A stretch of DNA of 52,487 nt, from contig NZ_JAAGRY010000016.1 of NCBI RefSeq assembly GCF_015707995.1, positions 1-52,487 on the forward strand. Direction: 5' to 3'. The position numbers were made by a program, and so were the translations under genes. Positions 9,361 through 17,832 of the stretch are shown in pieces (the stretch's first letter is position 1; each line of letters opens with the position of its first letter). The notes beneath the pieces were generated by a model. That model did no database searches. It was given only the letters and a program-made list of their open reading frames with translations, and was not told the DNA's origin. The stretch is from Microbacterium paulum (GTDB lineage Bacteria; Actinomycetota; Actinomycetes; Actinomycetales; Microbacteriaceae).

Positions 9361-9433
9361 GCCGCCCTAGCTCAGTCGGCAGAGCATTTCACTCGTAATG
9401 AAAAGGTCAAGGGTTCGATTCCCTTGGGCGGCT
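9361..9433 (+). tRNA. tRNA-Thr (anticodon CGT)
   Basis: 73-nt cloverleaf. Acceptor GCCGCCC (9361-9367) pairs with GGGCGGC (9426-9432). The D-arm is GCTC/GAGC, the anticodon stem TTTCA/TGAAA with loop CTCGTAA (anticodon CGT at 9394-9396), and the T-loop is TTCGATT within an AAGGG/CCCTT stem. CCA is not encoded. It reads ACG threonine codons. A terminator hairpin follows immediately. Confidence 0.97.
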
Positions 9434-9438
9434 CCCTC

Positions 9439-9473
9439 ACAACGGCCCGGACTCCCAGAGTCCGGGCCGTTGT
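9439..9473 (+). terminator. Strong hairpin terminator after tRNA-Thr
   Basis: A perfect 16-bp inverted repeat (9439-9454 with 9458-9473; core CGGCCCGGACTC) with a 3-nt loop, starting 6 nt after the tRNA 3' end. No long T-run follows, as is common in high-GC actinobacteria. Being perfect, it should also work on the opposite strand. Confidence 0.85.
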
Positions 9474-9504
9474 CGTATCGCGGCGCGGATAGACTGGCGC
9501 GGCC

Positions 9505-9924
9505 ATGTCCGCCTCTTCGCCCGCCGTGCTCGATGTGCTGCTCGAAGTGTTCACGTGGGTCGGCTTCGGCGGGGCGGTCGTGCTCGCCGTCGTGGCCGCG
9601 ATCCTGTGGGCGATGGACGGCACGTGGCTGCCGGCGCAAGCGATCGTCGACACCGAATCCCTCCCGTCCGGTGAGGCGACGGTGGTGCGCTGGTTCGACG
9701 CGGACGGCGATGCGAACAGGGCGGTGGCCGGCCCGGCCGATGCCGCAGTCCTTGCTGGCCGCGACAGCGCCGACATCTGGTACCGGCTGGGCTGGAGCGG
9801 GCGCATGCGCCTGCAGCGCCGCCCGGCGGGGCTGCGCGCGGTCGCGCTGTCGGCGGCGGGCCTGTTCGCCCTCGGCATCCTCTGCCTCGTCACCGGCTGG
9901 GTGCTGTACTTCTTGCGCGGGTGA
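9505..9924 (+). CDS. Small membrane protein of unknown function
   Basis: 139 aa with two hydrophobic helices, near residues 14-37 and 112-137, flanking a soluble segment containing VVRWFDADGDANRAVAG and IWYRLGWSGRMRLQ. I do not recognise the family. TAGACT at 9490-9495, 9 nt before the ATG, looks like a -10 element and suggests a very short or absent 5' leader. It sits between the tRNA-Thr terminator and the MMPL gene, with about 55 bp on the 3' side. Coding potential is clear from GC-biased third positions. Confidence 0.82.
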   Translation: MSASSPAVLDVLLEVFTWVGFGGAVVLAVVAAILWAMDGTWLPAQAIVDTESLPSGEATVVRWFDADGDANRAVAGPADAAVLAGRDSADIWYRLGWSGRMRLQRRPAGLRAVALSAAGLFALGILCLVTGWVLYFLRG

Positions 9925-9960
9925 GCCGAGGCGGGAACCCGAGGGTGACACGGCGCGATT

Positions 9961-9980
9961 TTGCTAGATAAGCTAGCGAT
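9961..9980 (+). promoter_or_regulatory. Putative operator/-10 region of the MMPL operon
   Basis: Two GCTAG words, at 9963-9967 and 9972-9976, flank ATAA (each contains the palindrome CTAG) and overlap TAAGCT (9969-9974). TAAGCT lies exactly 6 nt before the MMPL ATG, as in the leaderless promoters elsewhere in this window. Such a site placed over a -10 is what a MarR/TetR-type repressor of an MMPL exporter would use; no regulator gene is adjacent, so the binding protein is unknown. Confidence 0.4.
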
Positions 9981-12296
9981 ATGACGCTCCGAGCCGACAC
10001 CCGCCGCACCGACTCGACCCATCCCTCGCCGAAGGACTCGACGACGCGGTGGCTGCGCATCGGCATCCCGGTGCTGCTCGTGCTGATCTGGCTGGTCGGC
10101 GGATCGATCGGGGGACCGTACTTCGGCAAGATCGACGAGGTCTCGACGAACGACCAGTCGACCTTTCTGCCGTCGTCGGCCGAGGCGACCCAGGTGCAGC
10201 AGCGCCTCGCCGATTTCACCGGCGGCGACACCATTCCCGCGGTCGTCGTCGTCACCGGAGACGGCGCGCTGACGAACGATCAGCTGGCGAGCGTCGCCGA
10301 CCTCGCGACCACGATCTCGGGTGTCGAGGGCGTCGGCGAGGTGTCACCCGGCATCCCCTCCGACGACGGCGAGGCCGTGCAGCTGTTCGTGCCGATCGAG
10401 ACCGCGGGAGATGTCGGCGACACGGTCGAGGCGGTGCGCGCGGCCGTCGCCGCCGACCTGCCGAGCGGTATGGATGCCTGGGTCACGGGCCCCGCCGGGT
10501 TCACCGCCGACCTCGTGCAGGGATTCCTCGGCATCGACGGGCTGCTCCTGGGCGTCGCGCTCGGCGCCGTCTTCATCATCCTCGTGATCGTCTACCGGTC
10601 GCCGCTCTTGCCGATCCTCGTGCTGCTGACCTCGACGTTCGCGCTCTGCGTGGCGCTTCTGACGGTGTGGTGGCTCGCGAAGGCGGGCGTGTTCGTGCTG
10701 AACGGGCAAGTGCAGGGCATCCTGTTCATCCTCGTCATCGGCGCGGCCACCGACTATGCACTGCTCTACGTCGCACGCTTCCGCGAGGCGATCGCGCAGG
10801 GCAGGCGCCGATGGGATGCCACGACGACGGCCTGGCGCGGTGCGTTCGAGCCGATTCTCGCGTCGGGTGGCACCGTCATCGCGGGCCTGCTGTGCCTGCT
10901 GCTGAGCGACCTCGCGACCAACCGCGCGCTCGGGCCGATCGCTTCGATCGGCATCGCGTTCGCCGTGCTTTCGGCGCTGACCTTCCTCCCCGCCCTTCTC
11001 GCGCTCGTCGGGCGCGCCGCCTTCTGGCCGTTCGCGCCGAAGCAGGGTGTGACGCGCGACGTGGGCGCCGAGGTCGAGGCGCTCGTGACGAACCCGGATG
11101 CCCCCGTGCGCGGCTTCTGGGAGCGGCTGGCACGTCTCATCGCGCGTCACGCCCGCATCGTGTGGATCGCGACGACCGTCGTGCTGCTCGCCGCCTCGGT
11201 GGGCGTGCTGCAGTTGAAGGCCGACGGCGTGCCGCAGAGCGACCTCGTGCTCGGCGCGTCGGAGGCGCGTGACGGGCAAGACGTGCTCGCCGCGCACTTC
11301 GCGGCCGGATCGGGGAGCCCCGCGTACGTCATCGTGCCGCAGGGCGACGTGGCGGCAGCCGTCGAGGTTCTCGAGGGCGCCGACGGCATCGACTCGGTCG
11401 CTGCGGCGTCGAAGGATTCGGCGTCGGGCCAGGTCGCCGTCTCGGTCTCGAACGGCGAGGTCGTCTACACGACGGCCGGGCCGCCGAGCCAGACGGCACC
11501 CGAGCCGACCGTCTCGGGCGGAAGCGTGCTGCTCATCGCGACGCTCGGCGACGAGGCCGACTCTCTCGCCGCCGAAGACACGGTGAGCGAGCTGCGCACA
11601 GCCTTCGCCGACCGGCTGGGTGAGGGAACGGTGCTCGTAGGCGGACCGACCGCGATCGACCTGGATACGAACGACACGTCGATCCGCGACCGCACGGTGA
11701 TCATCCCGGTGATCCTGTTCGTCATCCTGGTGATCCTCATGCTGCTGCTCCGCGCGGTCGTGGCGCCGCTTCTGCTGATCCTGAGCGTCATCATCTCGTT
11801 CGGCGCCGCGCTCGGCGTGAGCGCGCTCGTGTTCAACCACGTGTTCCACTTTCCGGGGGCCGACCCCGCGGTGCCGCTCTACGGGTTCGTTTTCCTCGTT
11901 GCGCTCGGGGTCGACTACAACATCTTCTTGATGTCGAGGGTGCGCGAAGAGTCGCTCCGCCACGGCATGCGCCCCGGCATCCTGCGCGGCCTCGTCGCGA
12001 CGGGCGGGGTCATCACCTCGGCGGGGCTGGTGCTCGCGGCGACGTTCGCGGCGCTCGGGGTGATCCCGATCCTGTTCCTCGCCCAGCTCGCGTTCATCGT
12101 CGCGTTCGGCGTGTTGCTCGACACGTTCATCGTGCGCTCGCTGCTCGTGCCGGCGGCGGCGTACGATCTGGGGCGCGTCATCTGGCGGCCGTCGAAGCTG
12201 TGGCGGCGCCCCAGCGACGGCGGCGGTCAGGTGACCGTGGCGGCGACAGCGGCGCCGGCGACGCTGGCCACGGAGGCGCGAGACGGAGGGCGATGA
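9981..12296 (+). CDS. MMPL-family RND transporter
   Basis: Large membrane transporter (771 aa) of the MmpL/RND superfamily, proton-motive-force driven, usually exporting lipids or hydrophobic drugs. One N-terminal helix is followed by a soluble domain (residues about 55-180), a five-helix bundle (about 190-355), a cytoplasmic linker, a second soluble domain and a second bundle (about 570-760). Conserved segments are GAATDYALLYVARFRE in the first half and FLVALGVDYNIFLMSRVREE in the second, the paired Asp-Tyr motifs of MMPL transmembrane helices. Start ATG 9981 has no ribosome-binding site but has TAAGCT 6 nt upstream. Its stop overlaps the GH92 start (ATGA), beginning a four-gene overlapping chain. 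The substrate cannot be told from the sequence. Confidence 0.93.
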   Translation: MTLRADTRRTDSTHPSPKDSTTRWLRIGIPVLLVLIWLVGGSIGGPYFGKIDEVSTNDQSTFLPSSAEATQVQQRLADFTGGDTIPAVVVVTGDGALTNDQLASVADLATTISGVEGVGEVSPGIPSDDGEAVQLFVPIETAGDVGDTVEAVRAAVAADLPSGMDAWVTGPAGFTADLVQGFLGIDGLLLGVALGAVFIILVIVYRSPLLPILVLLTSTFALCVALLTVWWLAKAGVFVLNGQVQGILFILVIGAATDYALLYVARFREAIAQGRRRWDATTTAWRGAFEPILASGGTVIAGLLCLLLSDLATNRALGPIASIGIAFAVLSALTFLPALLALVGRAAFWPFAPKQGVTRDVGAEVEALVTNPDAPVRGFWERLARLIARHARIVWIATTVVLLAASVGVLQLKADGVPQSDLVLGASEARDGQDVLAAHFAAGSGSPAYVIVPQGDVAAAVEVLEGADGIDSVAAASKDSASGQVAVSVSNGEVVYTTAGPPSQTAPEPTVSGGSVLLIATLGDEADSLAAEDTVSELRTAFADRLGEGTVLVGGPTAIDLDTNDTSIRDRTVIIPVILFVILVILMLLLRAVVAPLLLILSVIISFGAALGVSALVFNHVFHFPGADPAVPLYGFVFLVALGVDYNIFLMSRVREESLRHGMRPGILRGLVATGGVITSAGLVLAATFAALGVIPILFLAQLAFIVAFGVLLDTFIVRSLLVPAAAYDLGRVIWRPSKLWRRPSDGGGQVTVAATAAPATLATEARDGGR

Positions 12297-15200
12297 CCAC
12301 ACCGGCGGAGCGCGTGGGCGGGTGGGTCTGGCGGCTCGCACGCCGCGTCGCGGCGTGGTTCCGGGGTCGCGAGTACGACAGCGGCCCCTCGGCGGCGCAC
12401 GCCGCGACCTCGCGGCCCGGGGTCGGGTTCTCTTCGGCCGCGGCGATCCGCTATTCGTTCACTGAGGGCTGGAGCGCGGTGTCGGCACCGGTCGGGACCG
12501 CACTCCGTGGCCGCCGGGTCGCGCCCGGTGACGAGCTGCGCTACGCGGTGCTGCCCGAGTGGGCAGACACGGCCGACGTGCGCGACGGGTTCGCGGCCGA
12601 TGCCGTGGCGCTCGACCTCGTCTTCGACGACGGCTCCCGCCTGAGCGATCTCGGCCCGGTCGACCAGTACGGCGTGGCGCTCGACCCGCTCGCCCAGCAC
12701 GAGGGCCGGGTGCTGCACCCCGACCAGTGGAACCTCGTGCGGGCTTCGCTCGACGCCGCCGTGGGGCGCGTGATCGAGCGTGTCGAGCTGCACGTCGCCG
12801 AAACACGGCAGCCCGGATCTCGCCGCGCGCCGCTCGTCGGCTGGATCGACGCGGTCGAGATCGCCCCGACCGTCGCCGAGCCCGAGCGCCCCGTCGACCG
12901 GGCGCGCACGCGGCAGGGCACGATGTCGAGCCCCGCGCTGTCGCGCGGCAACACCGCGCCGACCGTGGCGGCGCCCGGCGGGTTCGTCGGAGGCATCCCC
13001 GTCACGAACGCATCGTCGGCGCGCTGGCCCTACACGTGGCACGTCGACAACCGCGACGACAACCGGCCCGCCCTGCAGGCGTTCGCGACATCGCACCTGC
13101 CGAGCCCGTGGATGGGTGAGCGCGGCGCGTTCCAGGTCATGCCGGCGCTTGCTCCACCGCCGGGCGGCGCGGTGCCGACGTCTCCGGCCGCGCGGGCGCT
13201 CGGGTTCTCGCACGACGACGAGATCGCGCGCCCGCACGACTATCGGGTGGCGCTCGACGGAGGCATCCGGGTCGAGATGACCGCGACCGACCACACGGTG
13301 CTCGTGCGGGTGCGCTTTCCGCCCGGCGCGACCGAGGGCGTGCTGGTGTTCGATCAGATCGAAGGGCACGGCGCGCTGCGCCTGCCCTCGCCCGACGGGG
13401 CGACAACGGATGCCGTGGATGCCGTCGTTCGCGCGTTCACCGACGACGGCGCCGGCCCTCAGCACGACCGCGCCGCGTCGCCGCGCGCGTATCTGCATGC
13501 GCACCTCGACCGGCCCGTCGTCGCGGCGGACTACGTGCGCACGGGTTTGCGCGTCTCGGCGGAGGGGGCGCCGCGCGGGTGGGTGCGGGTGGCACTGGAT
13601 GCCTCGGCGACGGTGACCGTGCGCCTGGCGACGAGTTACATCGGCACCGACCAGGCGGAACGGAACCTCGTGCTCGACGGCGCCGACGCCCCCTTCGACG
13701 AGGTGCGGGAGCGCTCCGCGGAGGTGTGGGATGCCTGGATCGGTCGCGTCGACCTGCCCGCCGTGACCACGAGCGGTGCCCCCGGCGCGTCGGTCGAGCA
13801 GCGCGCGATGATGGCTACCGCGTTGTACCGGGTAGGCCTCTTCCCGGCTCGCGCGCACGAGAACCTCGGCACCGCCGAGCGTCCCGACCCGCACTATGCG
13901 AGCCCGTTCCACCCGGTCGACGGATCGAGCGCCGATCGCACCGGGGCGCGCGTGCTGCCCGGCGAGCTGAGCGTCAACCACGGGTTCTGGGACACCTACC
14001 GCACCGCCTGGCCGCTGCATGTGCTGCTCGATCCTGAGCGCGCCGGGCGTCTCGCCGACGGATTCGTCGAGCACTACCGCGCCGCCGGATGGACGAGCCG
14101 CTGGTCGTCGCCCGGCCCGGTCGACTCGATGACCGGCACGTCGCTCGACACGGTGCTCGCCCACGCGGTCGACGCCGGGGTTCCGGTCGACCTCTGGAGC
14201 GCGTTCGACTCGGCGCTGCGGAACGCCAGCGTGCCCTCTCCCGACCCTCGGCTCGGGCGCAAAGGTCTCGCAACCTCGGCGTATCGCGGGTGGGTCGACA
14301 CGAGAGTGCACGAGGGGCTCACCTGGACGCTCGACGGGGCGATCAACGACCTCGCCGTGGCGCGCCTCGCGCGCGCCCTGCTCGAGCAGGTTCCGCCCGC
14401 CCACGAGCGCCGCGACGAGCTCGTCGCCGCGGTCGCGTACTTCACCGCCCGCGCGGGGTCGTACGCACACGTCTTCGACATCGACACGGGGTTCTTCATC
14501 GGTCGCGACGCGCGCGGGCGCTTTCGCAAGGATGCCCGGGATTACGACCCCACCGTGTGGGGCTTCGACTACACCGAGACGAACGGCTGGGGTACGGCGT
14601 TCTCGGTGCCGCACGACGGCGCGGGCCTTGTCGCGCTTTACGGTGGGCGCGAGGCCCTCGCCCGAAAGCTCGACGCGTTCTTCGCCGTGCCCGAACGCGG
14701 CGACGAGAGCGTCCGCGGGTCGTACCCGACCGTGATCCACGAGATGGTCGAAGCGCGGAACCTGCGCGCCGGGCAGTGGGCGCCGTCGAACCAGCCGGCG
14801 CATCACATCCCGTTCATGGCCCTGTTCGCCGGTCGCCCCGGTCTCGCCTCTGACGCCGCACGCACCGCGGTGGAACGCATGTTCACGGGTGGCGAGATCG
14901 GCCAGGGCTGGCCCGGCGACGAAGACAACGGAGAGATGGCGGCCTGGTGGGTCTTCGCCACGCTCGGCCTGTATCCCCTCGTCGCAGGCACGGCGGGCTA
15001 TGTGATCGTCGCACCCGCGGTGCCCGAGGCGCGGGTGCGGGTGGGCGAGGATGCCTGGCTCGTGATCCGGGCGCCCGGAGCGAGCCGCTCTCGCCGCTTC
15101 GTGAGATCGGTGCGCCTCGACGGGCAGGCCTGGACGAGCACCTTCCTGCCGCACGAGCGCATCGCGCGGGGGGCGACGGTCGAGTTCGACCTGTCGGACG

Positions 15201-15766
15201 AGCCCCAGGAGTGGGGGAGCGCGCCCGCCGACGCCCCACCCTCGCTCACTCCGCCGGGCTACCTGCCCACCGTGCTGCGCGACCTGACGAGGGATGCCGA
15301 GGTGCAGGCATCCGGCGGCGCCACGGCTTCGCCCGGCGCTGCCGTCGATGACGACGCCTCGACCCCGGGGATGCCCCTCGCCGCCGGAGAGGGGATCGAG
15401 ATCGCGGTCGGTGCGGGGGAGCCGGAGATCCTCACCGTGACGGTGGAGAGCCCCGGTCAAGTCCGGTTCCGACTCGAGGTCGACACGCCGGGCGGCTGGG
15501 AGATCGTGCTGCGCGTCGACACGGTGTTCGCGTGGGACCTGCAATTGCGACCGTTCCTCGTGCCGCCGCGCGCCCTGAGCGGCTGGGAAGACCCGGGCGG
15601 CGGGGATGGCCTGGGCGGGGATGGCCTGGGCGGCGCGGCGGGAACGCGGTGGCGCCTGGTGGCCGAATCGACGATGACCCTGCGTCAGCTCGAGCTGCTG
15701 GTGCGCGAGGAGTATCGCCGGGGGAGCGCGCGCCCCGGCGGCGACGCCGATAGCCTCGAGGTATGA
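12293..15766 (+). CDS. GH92-family alpha-mannosidase-like protein
   Basis: 1157-aa glycoside hydrolase family 92 protein; characterised members are calcium-dependent exo-alpha-mannosidases. Family hallmarks: GGFVGGIPVTNASS near residue 220, a long beta-sandwich N-domain, ELSVNHGFWDTYRTAWPLH near residue 560, VDSMTGTSLDT, then SNQPAHHIPFM and GWPGDEDNGEMAAWW near residue 870, containing the acidic catalytic/calcium-ligand region. A C-terminal beta-rich domain (about 1000-1157) follows, interrupted by a GGDGLGGDGLGG insertion encoded by a tandem 15-bp repeat near 15600-15635. No signal peptide is visible at the chosen start, ATG 12293, which overlaps the MMPL stop and follows GGAGGG; this is unusual because GH92 enzymes are mostly secreted. 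Translationally coupled to MMPL and pncA. Confidence 0.92.
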   Translation: MTTPAERVGGWVWRLARRVAAWFRGREYDSGPSAAHAATSRPGVGFSSAAAIRYSFTEGWSAVSAPVGTALRGRRVAPGDELRYAVLPEWADTADVRDGFAADAVALDLVFDDGSRLSDLGPVDQYGVALDPLAQHEGRVLHPDQWNLVRASLDAAVGRVIERVELHVAETRQPGSRRAPLVGWIDAVEIAPTVAEPERPVDRARTRQGTMSSPALSRGNTAPTVAAPGGFVGGIPVTNASSARWPYTWHVDNRDDNRPALQAFATSHLPSPWMGERGAFQVMPALAPPPGGAVPTSPAARALGFSHDDEIARPHDYRVALDGGIRVEMTATDHTVLVRVRFPPGATEGVLVFDQIEGHGALRLPSPDGATTDAVDAVVRAFTDDGAGPQHDRAASPRAYLHAHLDRPVVAADYVRTGLRVSAEGAPRGWVRVALDASATVTVRLATSYIGTDQAERNLVLDGADAPFDEVRERSAEVWDAWIGRVDLPAVTTSGAPGASVEQRAMMATALYRVGLFPARAHENLGTAERPDPHYASPFHPVDGSSADRTGARVLPGELSVNHGFWDTYRTAWPLHVLLDPERAGRLADGFVEHYRAAGWTSRWSSPGPVDSMTGTSLDTVLAHAVDAGVPVDLWSAFDSALRNASVPSPDPRLGRKGLATSAYRGWVDTRVHEGLTWTLDGAINDLAVARLARALLEQVPPAHERRDELVAAVAYFTARAGSYAHVFDIDTGFFIGRDARGRFRKDARDYDPTVWGFDYTETNGWGTAFSVPHDGAGLVALYGGREALARKLDAFFAVPERGDESVRGSYPTVIHEMVEARNLRAGQWAPSNQPAHHIPFMALFAGRPGLASDAARTAVERMFTGGEIGQGWPGDEDNGEMAAWWVFATLGLYPLVAGTAGYVIVAPAVPEARVRVGEDAWLVIRAPGASRSRRFVRSVRLDGQAWTSTFLPHERIARGATVEFDLSDEPQEWGSAPADAPPSLTPPGYLPTVLRDLTRDAEVQASGGATASPGAAVDDDASTPGMPLAAGEGIEIAVGAGEPEILTVTVESPGQVRFRLEVDTPGGWEIVLRVDTVFAWDLQLRPFLVPPRALSGWEDPGGGDGLGGDGLGGAAGTRWRLVAESTMTLRQLELLVREEYRRGSARPGGDADSLEV

Positions 15767-16344
15767 CCAGAGCGCTGTTCATCGTCGACGTTCAGAACGA
15801 TTTCACCGAGGGAGGGGCGCTCGCCGTCGCCGGCGGCGATGCCGTGGCGGAGGCCGTCAGCACCTATCTCGCCGGGCACGCGGGCGACTACGCCGTGATC
15901 GTAGCCTCGCGCGACTGGCACGACCCTGATTCCGACAACGACGGGCATATCGCGCTGACCGGAGAGCCCGACTACGTCGCCACCTGGCCGGTGCACTGCA
16001 TCGCCGACACGGCGGGCGCCGAATACGACCCGCTGCTGGTCACCGATGCCGTCACGCACCATGTGCGCAAAGGGCAGGGCGTGTCGGGCTACTCCGTCTT
16101 CGATGGGACGACCGGCGACGGCGAAGCGATCGCCGACGTGCTCGCCGCGCGGGGTGTGACCGACATCGATGTCACGGGCATCGCAACCGACTATTGCGTG
16201 CGGGTGTCGGCGCTCGACGCGCTCGCGCGCGGATTCCACGTGCGCGTGTTCACCGACCTCATCGCGGGGGTCGCCGAAGCGCCGTCCGAGGCGGCCCTCG
16301 CCGAGCTCGCCCAGGCTGGCACAGACCTCGAGGTGTCGGCATGA
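15763..16344 (+). CDS. pncA: Nicotinamidase (isochorismatase-fold)
   Basis: Hydrolyses nicotinamide to nicotinic acid and ammonia in the NAD salvage pathway; in other actinobacteria the same enzyme activates pyrazinamide. The 193-aa protein has the catalytic triad D9 (IVDVQNDF), K103 (HHVRKGQG) and C145 (GIATDYCVRV), and the metal-binding cluster around SRDWHDPDSDNDGH (residues 49-62) plus the His in WPVHC. Length is normal. The ATG overlaps the GH92 stop (ATGA), but TAGCCT at 15751-15756 inside the GH92 3' end, 6 nt before the ATG, offers an internal leaderless promoter. The stop overlaps the DUF2510 start. Confidence 0.94.
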   Translation: MTRALFIVDVQNDFTEGGALAVAGGDAVAEAVSTYLAGHAGDYAVIVASRDWHDPDSDNDGHIALTGEPDYVATWPVHCIADTAGAEYDPLLVTDAVTHHVRKGQGVSGYSVFDGTTGDGEAIADVLAARGVTDIDVTGIATDYCVRVSALDALARGFHVRVFTDLIAGVAEAPSEAALAELAQAGTDLEVSA

Positions 16345-16958
16345 GCGCCCCCGCCGGGTGGTACCCCGACCCGACCGGCGTCACGGGTGTCAGTGGCGAG
16401 CGGTGGTGGGACGGCACGCAATGGACGGCGTATGAGCGCGCCGCACCGTATGCCCCCGCAGGGATGTGGCCGAAGGTGCAGGTCGACACGAACACGGTGT
16501 GGGTATGGCTCGTGATCGCTGTCACGGCCCTGCCGTACGCGACCCTGTTCCTGGTCGACGGTGGCGGATATCTGCACGGGGTGCTCCAGTCGGGTTCGTC
16601 GGCGGCGGTGTCGGGCATGATCCAGTGGCAGCTGCAGACTTTGGCCGTGTCGATGCTCGGCTGGGTCGCGATGGGCGCCGGGATCGTCTTCAGCTGGCTC
16701 GACTGGCGCGAGCTGCGAAGGCGGGGCGTGCCCGCGCCGTTCCACTGGGCATGGTCGTTCTTCGCGTTGCTCGGCGGGGGAGCGGCGGTCTACATGATCG
16801 GTCGCGCCGTGGTGCTGCGCCGCCGCACCGTCTCGGGCGGCTGGCCGCCGCTGTGGGTCTGGATCGGCGTCACCGTCATCGGCTACGCGATCACTTTCGC
16901 CTGGTTGTTCTGGTTCATCGGCGCGTCATTCGGTGGGCTCACGTCCAGCTACTCCTGA
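16341..16958 (+). CDS. DUF2510-domain membrane protein
   Basis: 205 aa. The N-terminus carries the short DUF2510 motif, AGWYPDPTGVTG ... RWWDGTQWTAY (residues 4-34), common at the start of actinobacterial membrane proteins. It is followed by four hydrophobic segments near residues 50-70, 92-112, 130-150 and 170-195. Function is unknown; DUF2510 is a small W-rich module thought to mediate interactions. The ATG at 16341 overlaps the pncA stop, which decides the start. It is the last host gene before the integrated island; the original tRNA-Lys 3' end (now the left att) lies 126 bp downstream. Confidence 0.87.
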   Translation: MSAPAGWYPDPTGVTGVSGERWWDGTQWTAYERAAPYAPAGMWPKVQVDTNTVWVWLVIAVTALPYATLFLVDGGGYLHGVLQSGSSAAVSGMIQWQLQTLAVSMLGWVAMGAGIVFSWLDWRELRRRGVPAPFHWAWSFFALLGGGAAVYMIGRAVVLRRRTVSGGWPPLWVWIGVTVIGYAITFAWLFWFIGASFGGLTSSYS

Positions 16959-17084
16959 CCGGTGGATCTCGAGCGGTGCGCGCCCGCCACTTCTGGCAGA
17001 GCCTGGGTCAGCTGGGTCGCGAGGTCGCCTGGTCGCGCCCGATTGTTGCGCTCTGATCGAGCCACGCGATCCCAGTGACTGAAT

Positions 17085-17112
17085 GGTGGGCCCCGTGGGG
17101 CTCGAACCCACG
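17085..17112. repeat. Left attachment-site core (28-bp duplicate of the tRNA-Lys 3' end)
   Basis: Identical over 28 bp to 29227-29254; both flanking bases differ. Read on the minus strand it is the T-arm 3' half, acceptor strand and discriminator of tRNA-Lys. The host-side base (T17084) completes an encoded CCA end, so this copy is the displaced original 3' terminus of the host gene. An apparent open frame across it (MVGPVGLEPTH...) is an artefact of tRNA antisense sequence. Confidence 0.9.
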
Positions 17113-17193
17113 CACGGCCCCGTTCTGCGCGAATCGAAATGTCGAGATCCGCGTGTTTACGCTGTTCTCGGGGTTGTTCACCAACACTGGCCG

Positions 17194-17232
17194 ACGTTCA
17201 CCTACGTTCAGATGTTGTCAAAATGTTGTCAC
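17194..17232. repeat. Integrase arm-type repeats, left end
   Basis: Two TGTTGTCA words (17213-17220, 17224-17231) are 11 bp apart, one helical turn, within a 25-bp stretch (17208-17232) that recurs with one mismatch at 29133-29157 at the other end. Just upstream, ACGTTCA occurs twice at 10-bp spacing (17194-17200, 17204-17210). In the circular form both TGTTGTCA pairs would flank the core at about 70 and 95 bp, the layout of arm-binding sites of lambda-type integrases. Confidence 0.7.
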
Positions 17233-17242
17233 AGAAGCGATG

Positions 17243-17259
17243 CCCGAGTCTCCCTCGGG
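17243..17259 (-). terminator. Small hairpin downstream of higA
   Basis: A 6-bp stem, CCCGAG (17243-17248) with CTCGGG (17254-17259), and a 5-nt loop, beginning 16 nt after the higA stop on the minus strand. It is short and lacks a T-run, so it is only a candidate terminator. Confidence 0.35.
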
Positions 17260-17274
17260 TTGCACGTAGATGGG

Positions 17275-17574
17275 TCAGGCGCTCAGGGGCTGGATTGCGC
17301 TGATCGGCGCTTCGGTGCGGGCGAGCGCGAGGTCGTAGCCCTCCTGCAGTCGGAGCCAGAAATGCGGTGTGGTGCTGAAGAATGCGCCTAGGCGCAACGC
17401 GGTGTCCGCGGTAATCGCCTGCTTGCCGCGGACGATCCGCGAGATGCGTGCTTGATCGACGCCGATGCGCTTGGCAAGCTCATACTGGCTTAGCCCGAAC
17501 GGCTCGAGAAACTCCTCGAGCAGGATCTCACCCGGCGTCGAGAGCTCGTCAGTGATAGTCGATGAATGCGACAT
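17275..17574 (-). CDS. higA: HigA-type antitoxin (XRE helix-turn-helix)
   Basis: 99-aa antitoxin and autorepressor. An N-terminal lead (TPGEILLEEFLEPFGLS) runs into an XRE helix-turn-helix (SQYELAKRIGVDQARISRIV, residues about 29-48), then the HigA signature ITADTALRLGAFF and TTPHFWLRLQEGYDL. The C-terminal tail is short. It follows the toxin gene, and its ATG at 17574 lies 26 bp inside the toxin 3' end: the toxin-first order typical of higBA loci. Expected to neutralise HigB and to bind the palindrome at 17833-17857. HigA-like modules stabilise mobile elements, which fits its position just inside the left end of the island. Confidence 0.93.
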   Translation of the reverse strand: MSHSSTITDELSTPGEILLEEFLEPFGLSQYELAKRIGVDQARISRIVRGKQAITADTALRLGAFFSTTPHFWLRLQEGYDLALARTEAPISAIQPLSA

Positions 17575-17827
17575 TGTTCGCTTCCCCTCCGTCCCAGTCG
17601 AAGACCAGTCTCCATTGGTCGTTGACCCGGATGCTGTACGTGCCCGCCCGGTCGCCTTGCAGCTTCTCGAGGCGGTTTGAGGGCGGGATCCTCAGATCTT
17701 GGAGCTCCGCTGCCGCCTCGAGCATTTGGAGCTTGCGCACCAGACGCCTCCGGACGTCGGGTGGCACGCGTCGCGGTGCTGGACCACCGAGCCAGTACTC
17801 CTCGATGTCCCGATCCGCGAACTTCAC
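17549..17827 (-). CDS. higB: HigB/RelE-family toxin
   Basis: 92-aa toxin of the RelE/HigB ribonuclease fold, which in characterised members cleaves mRNA on the ribosome. Family features: an N-terminal FADRDIEEYW, RRLVRKLQMLEAA, DLRIPPSNRLEKLQGDRAGT, and the C-terminal YSIRVNDQWRLVFDW with conserved basic residues, ending VAFIDYH. The start is GTG 17827: TAGTAT (17834-17839) lies exactly 6 nt upstream, so the mRNA is probably leaderless and the promoter lies inside the palindromic operator. Overlaps higA by 26 bp. Confidence 0.92.
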   Translation of the reverse strand: MKFADRDIEEYWLGGPAPRRVPPDVRRRLVRKLQMLEAAAELQDLRIPPSNRLEKLQGDRAGTYSIRVNDQWRLVFDWDGGEANNVAFIDYH

Positions 17828-17832
17828 ACCGC

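Noticed and set aside
12227..15544. Very long minus-strand frame (over 1100 codons) opposite GH92
   Set aside because: Mirror frame of a GC-rich gene, with Arg/His/Gly-rich low-complexity translation and no family features.
17083..17391. Open frame beginning MVGPVGLEPTHG
   Set aside because: It is the antisense of the tRNA-Lys 3' end, a well-known false gene start in bacterial genomes, and then overlaps higA.
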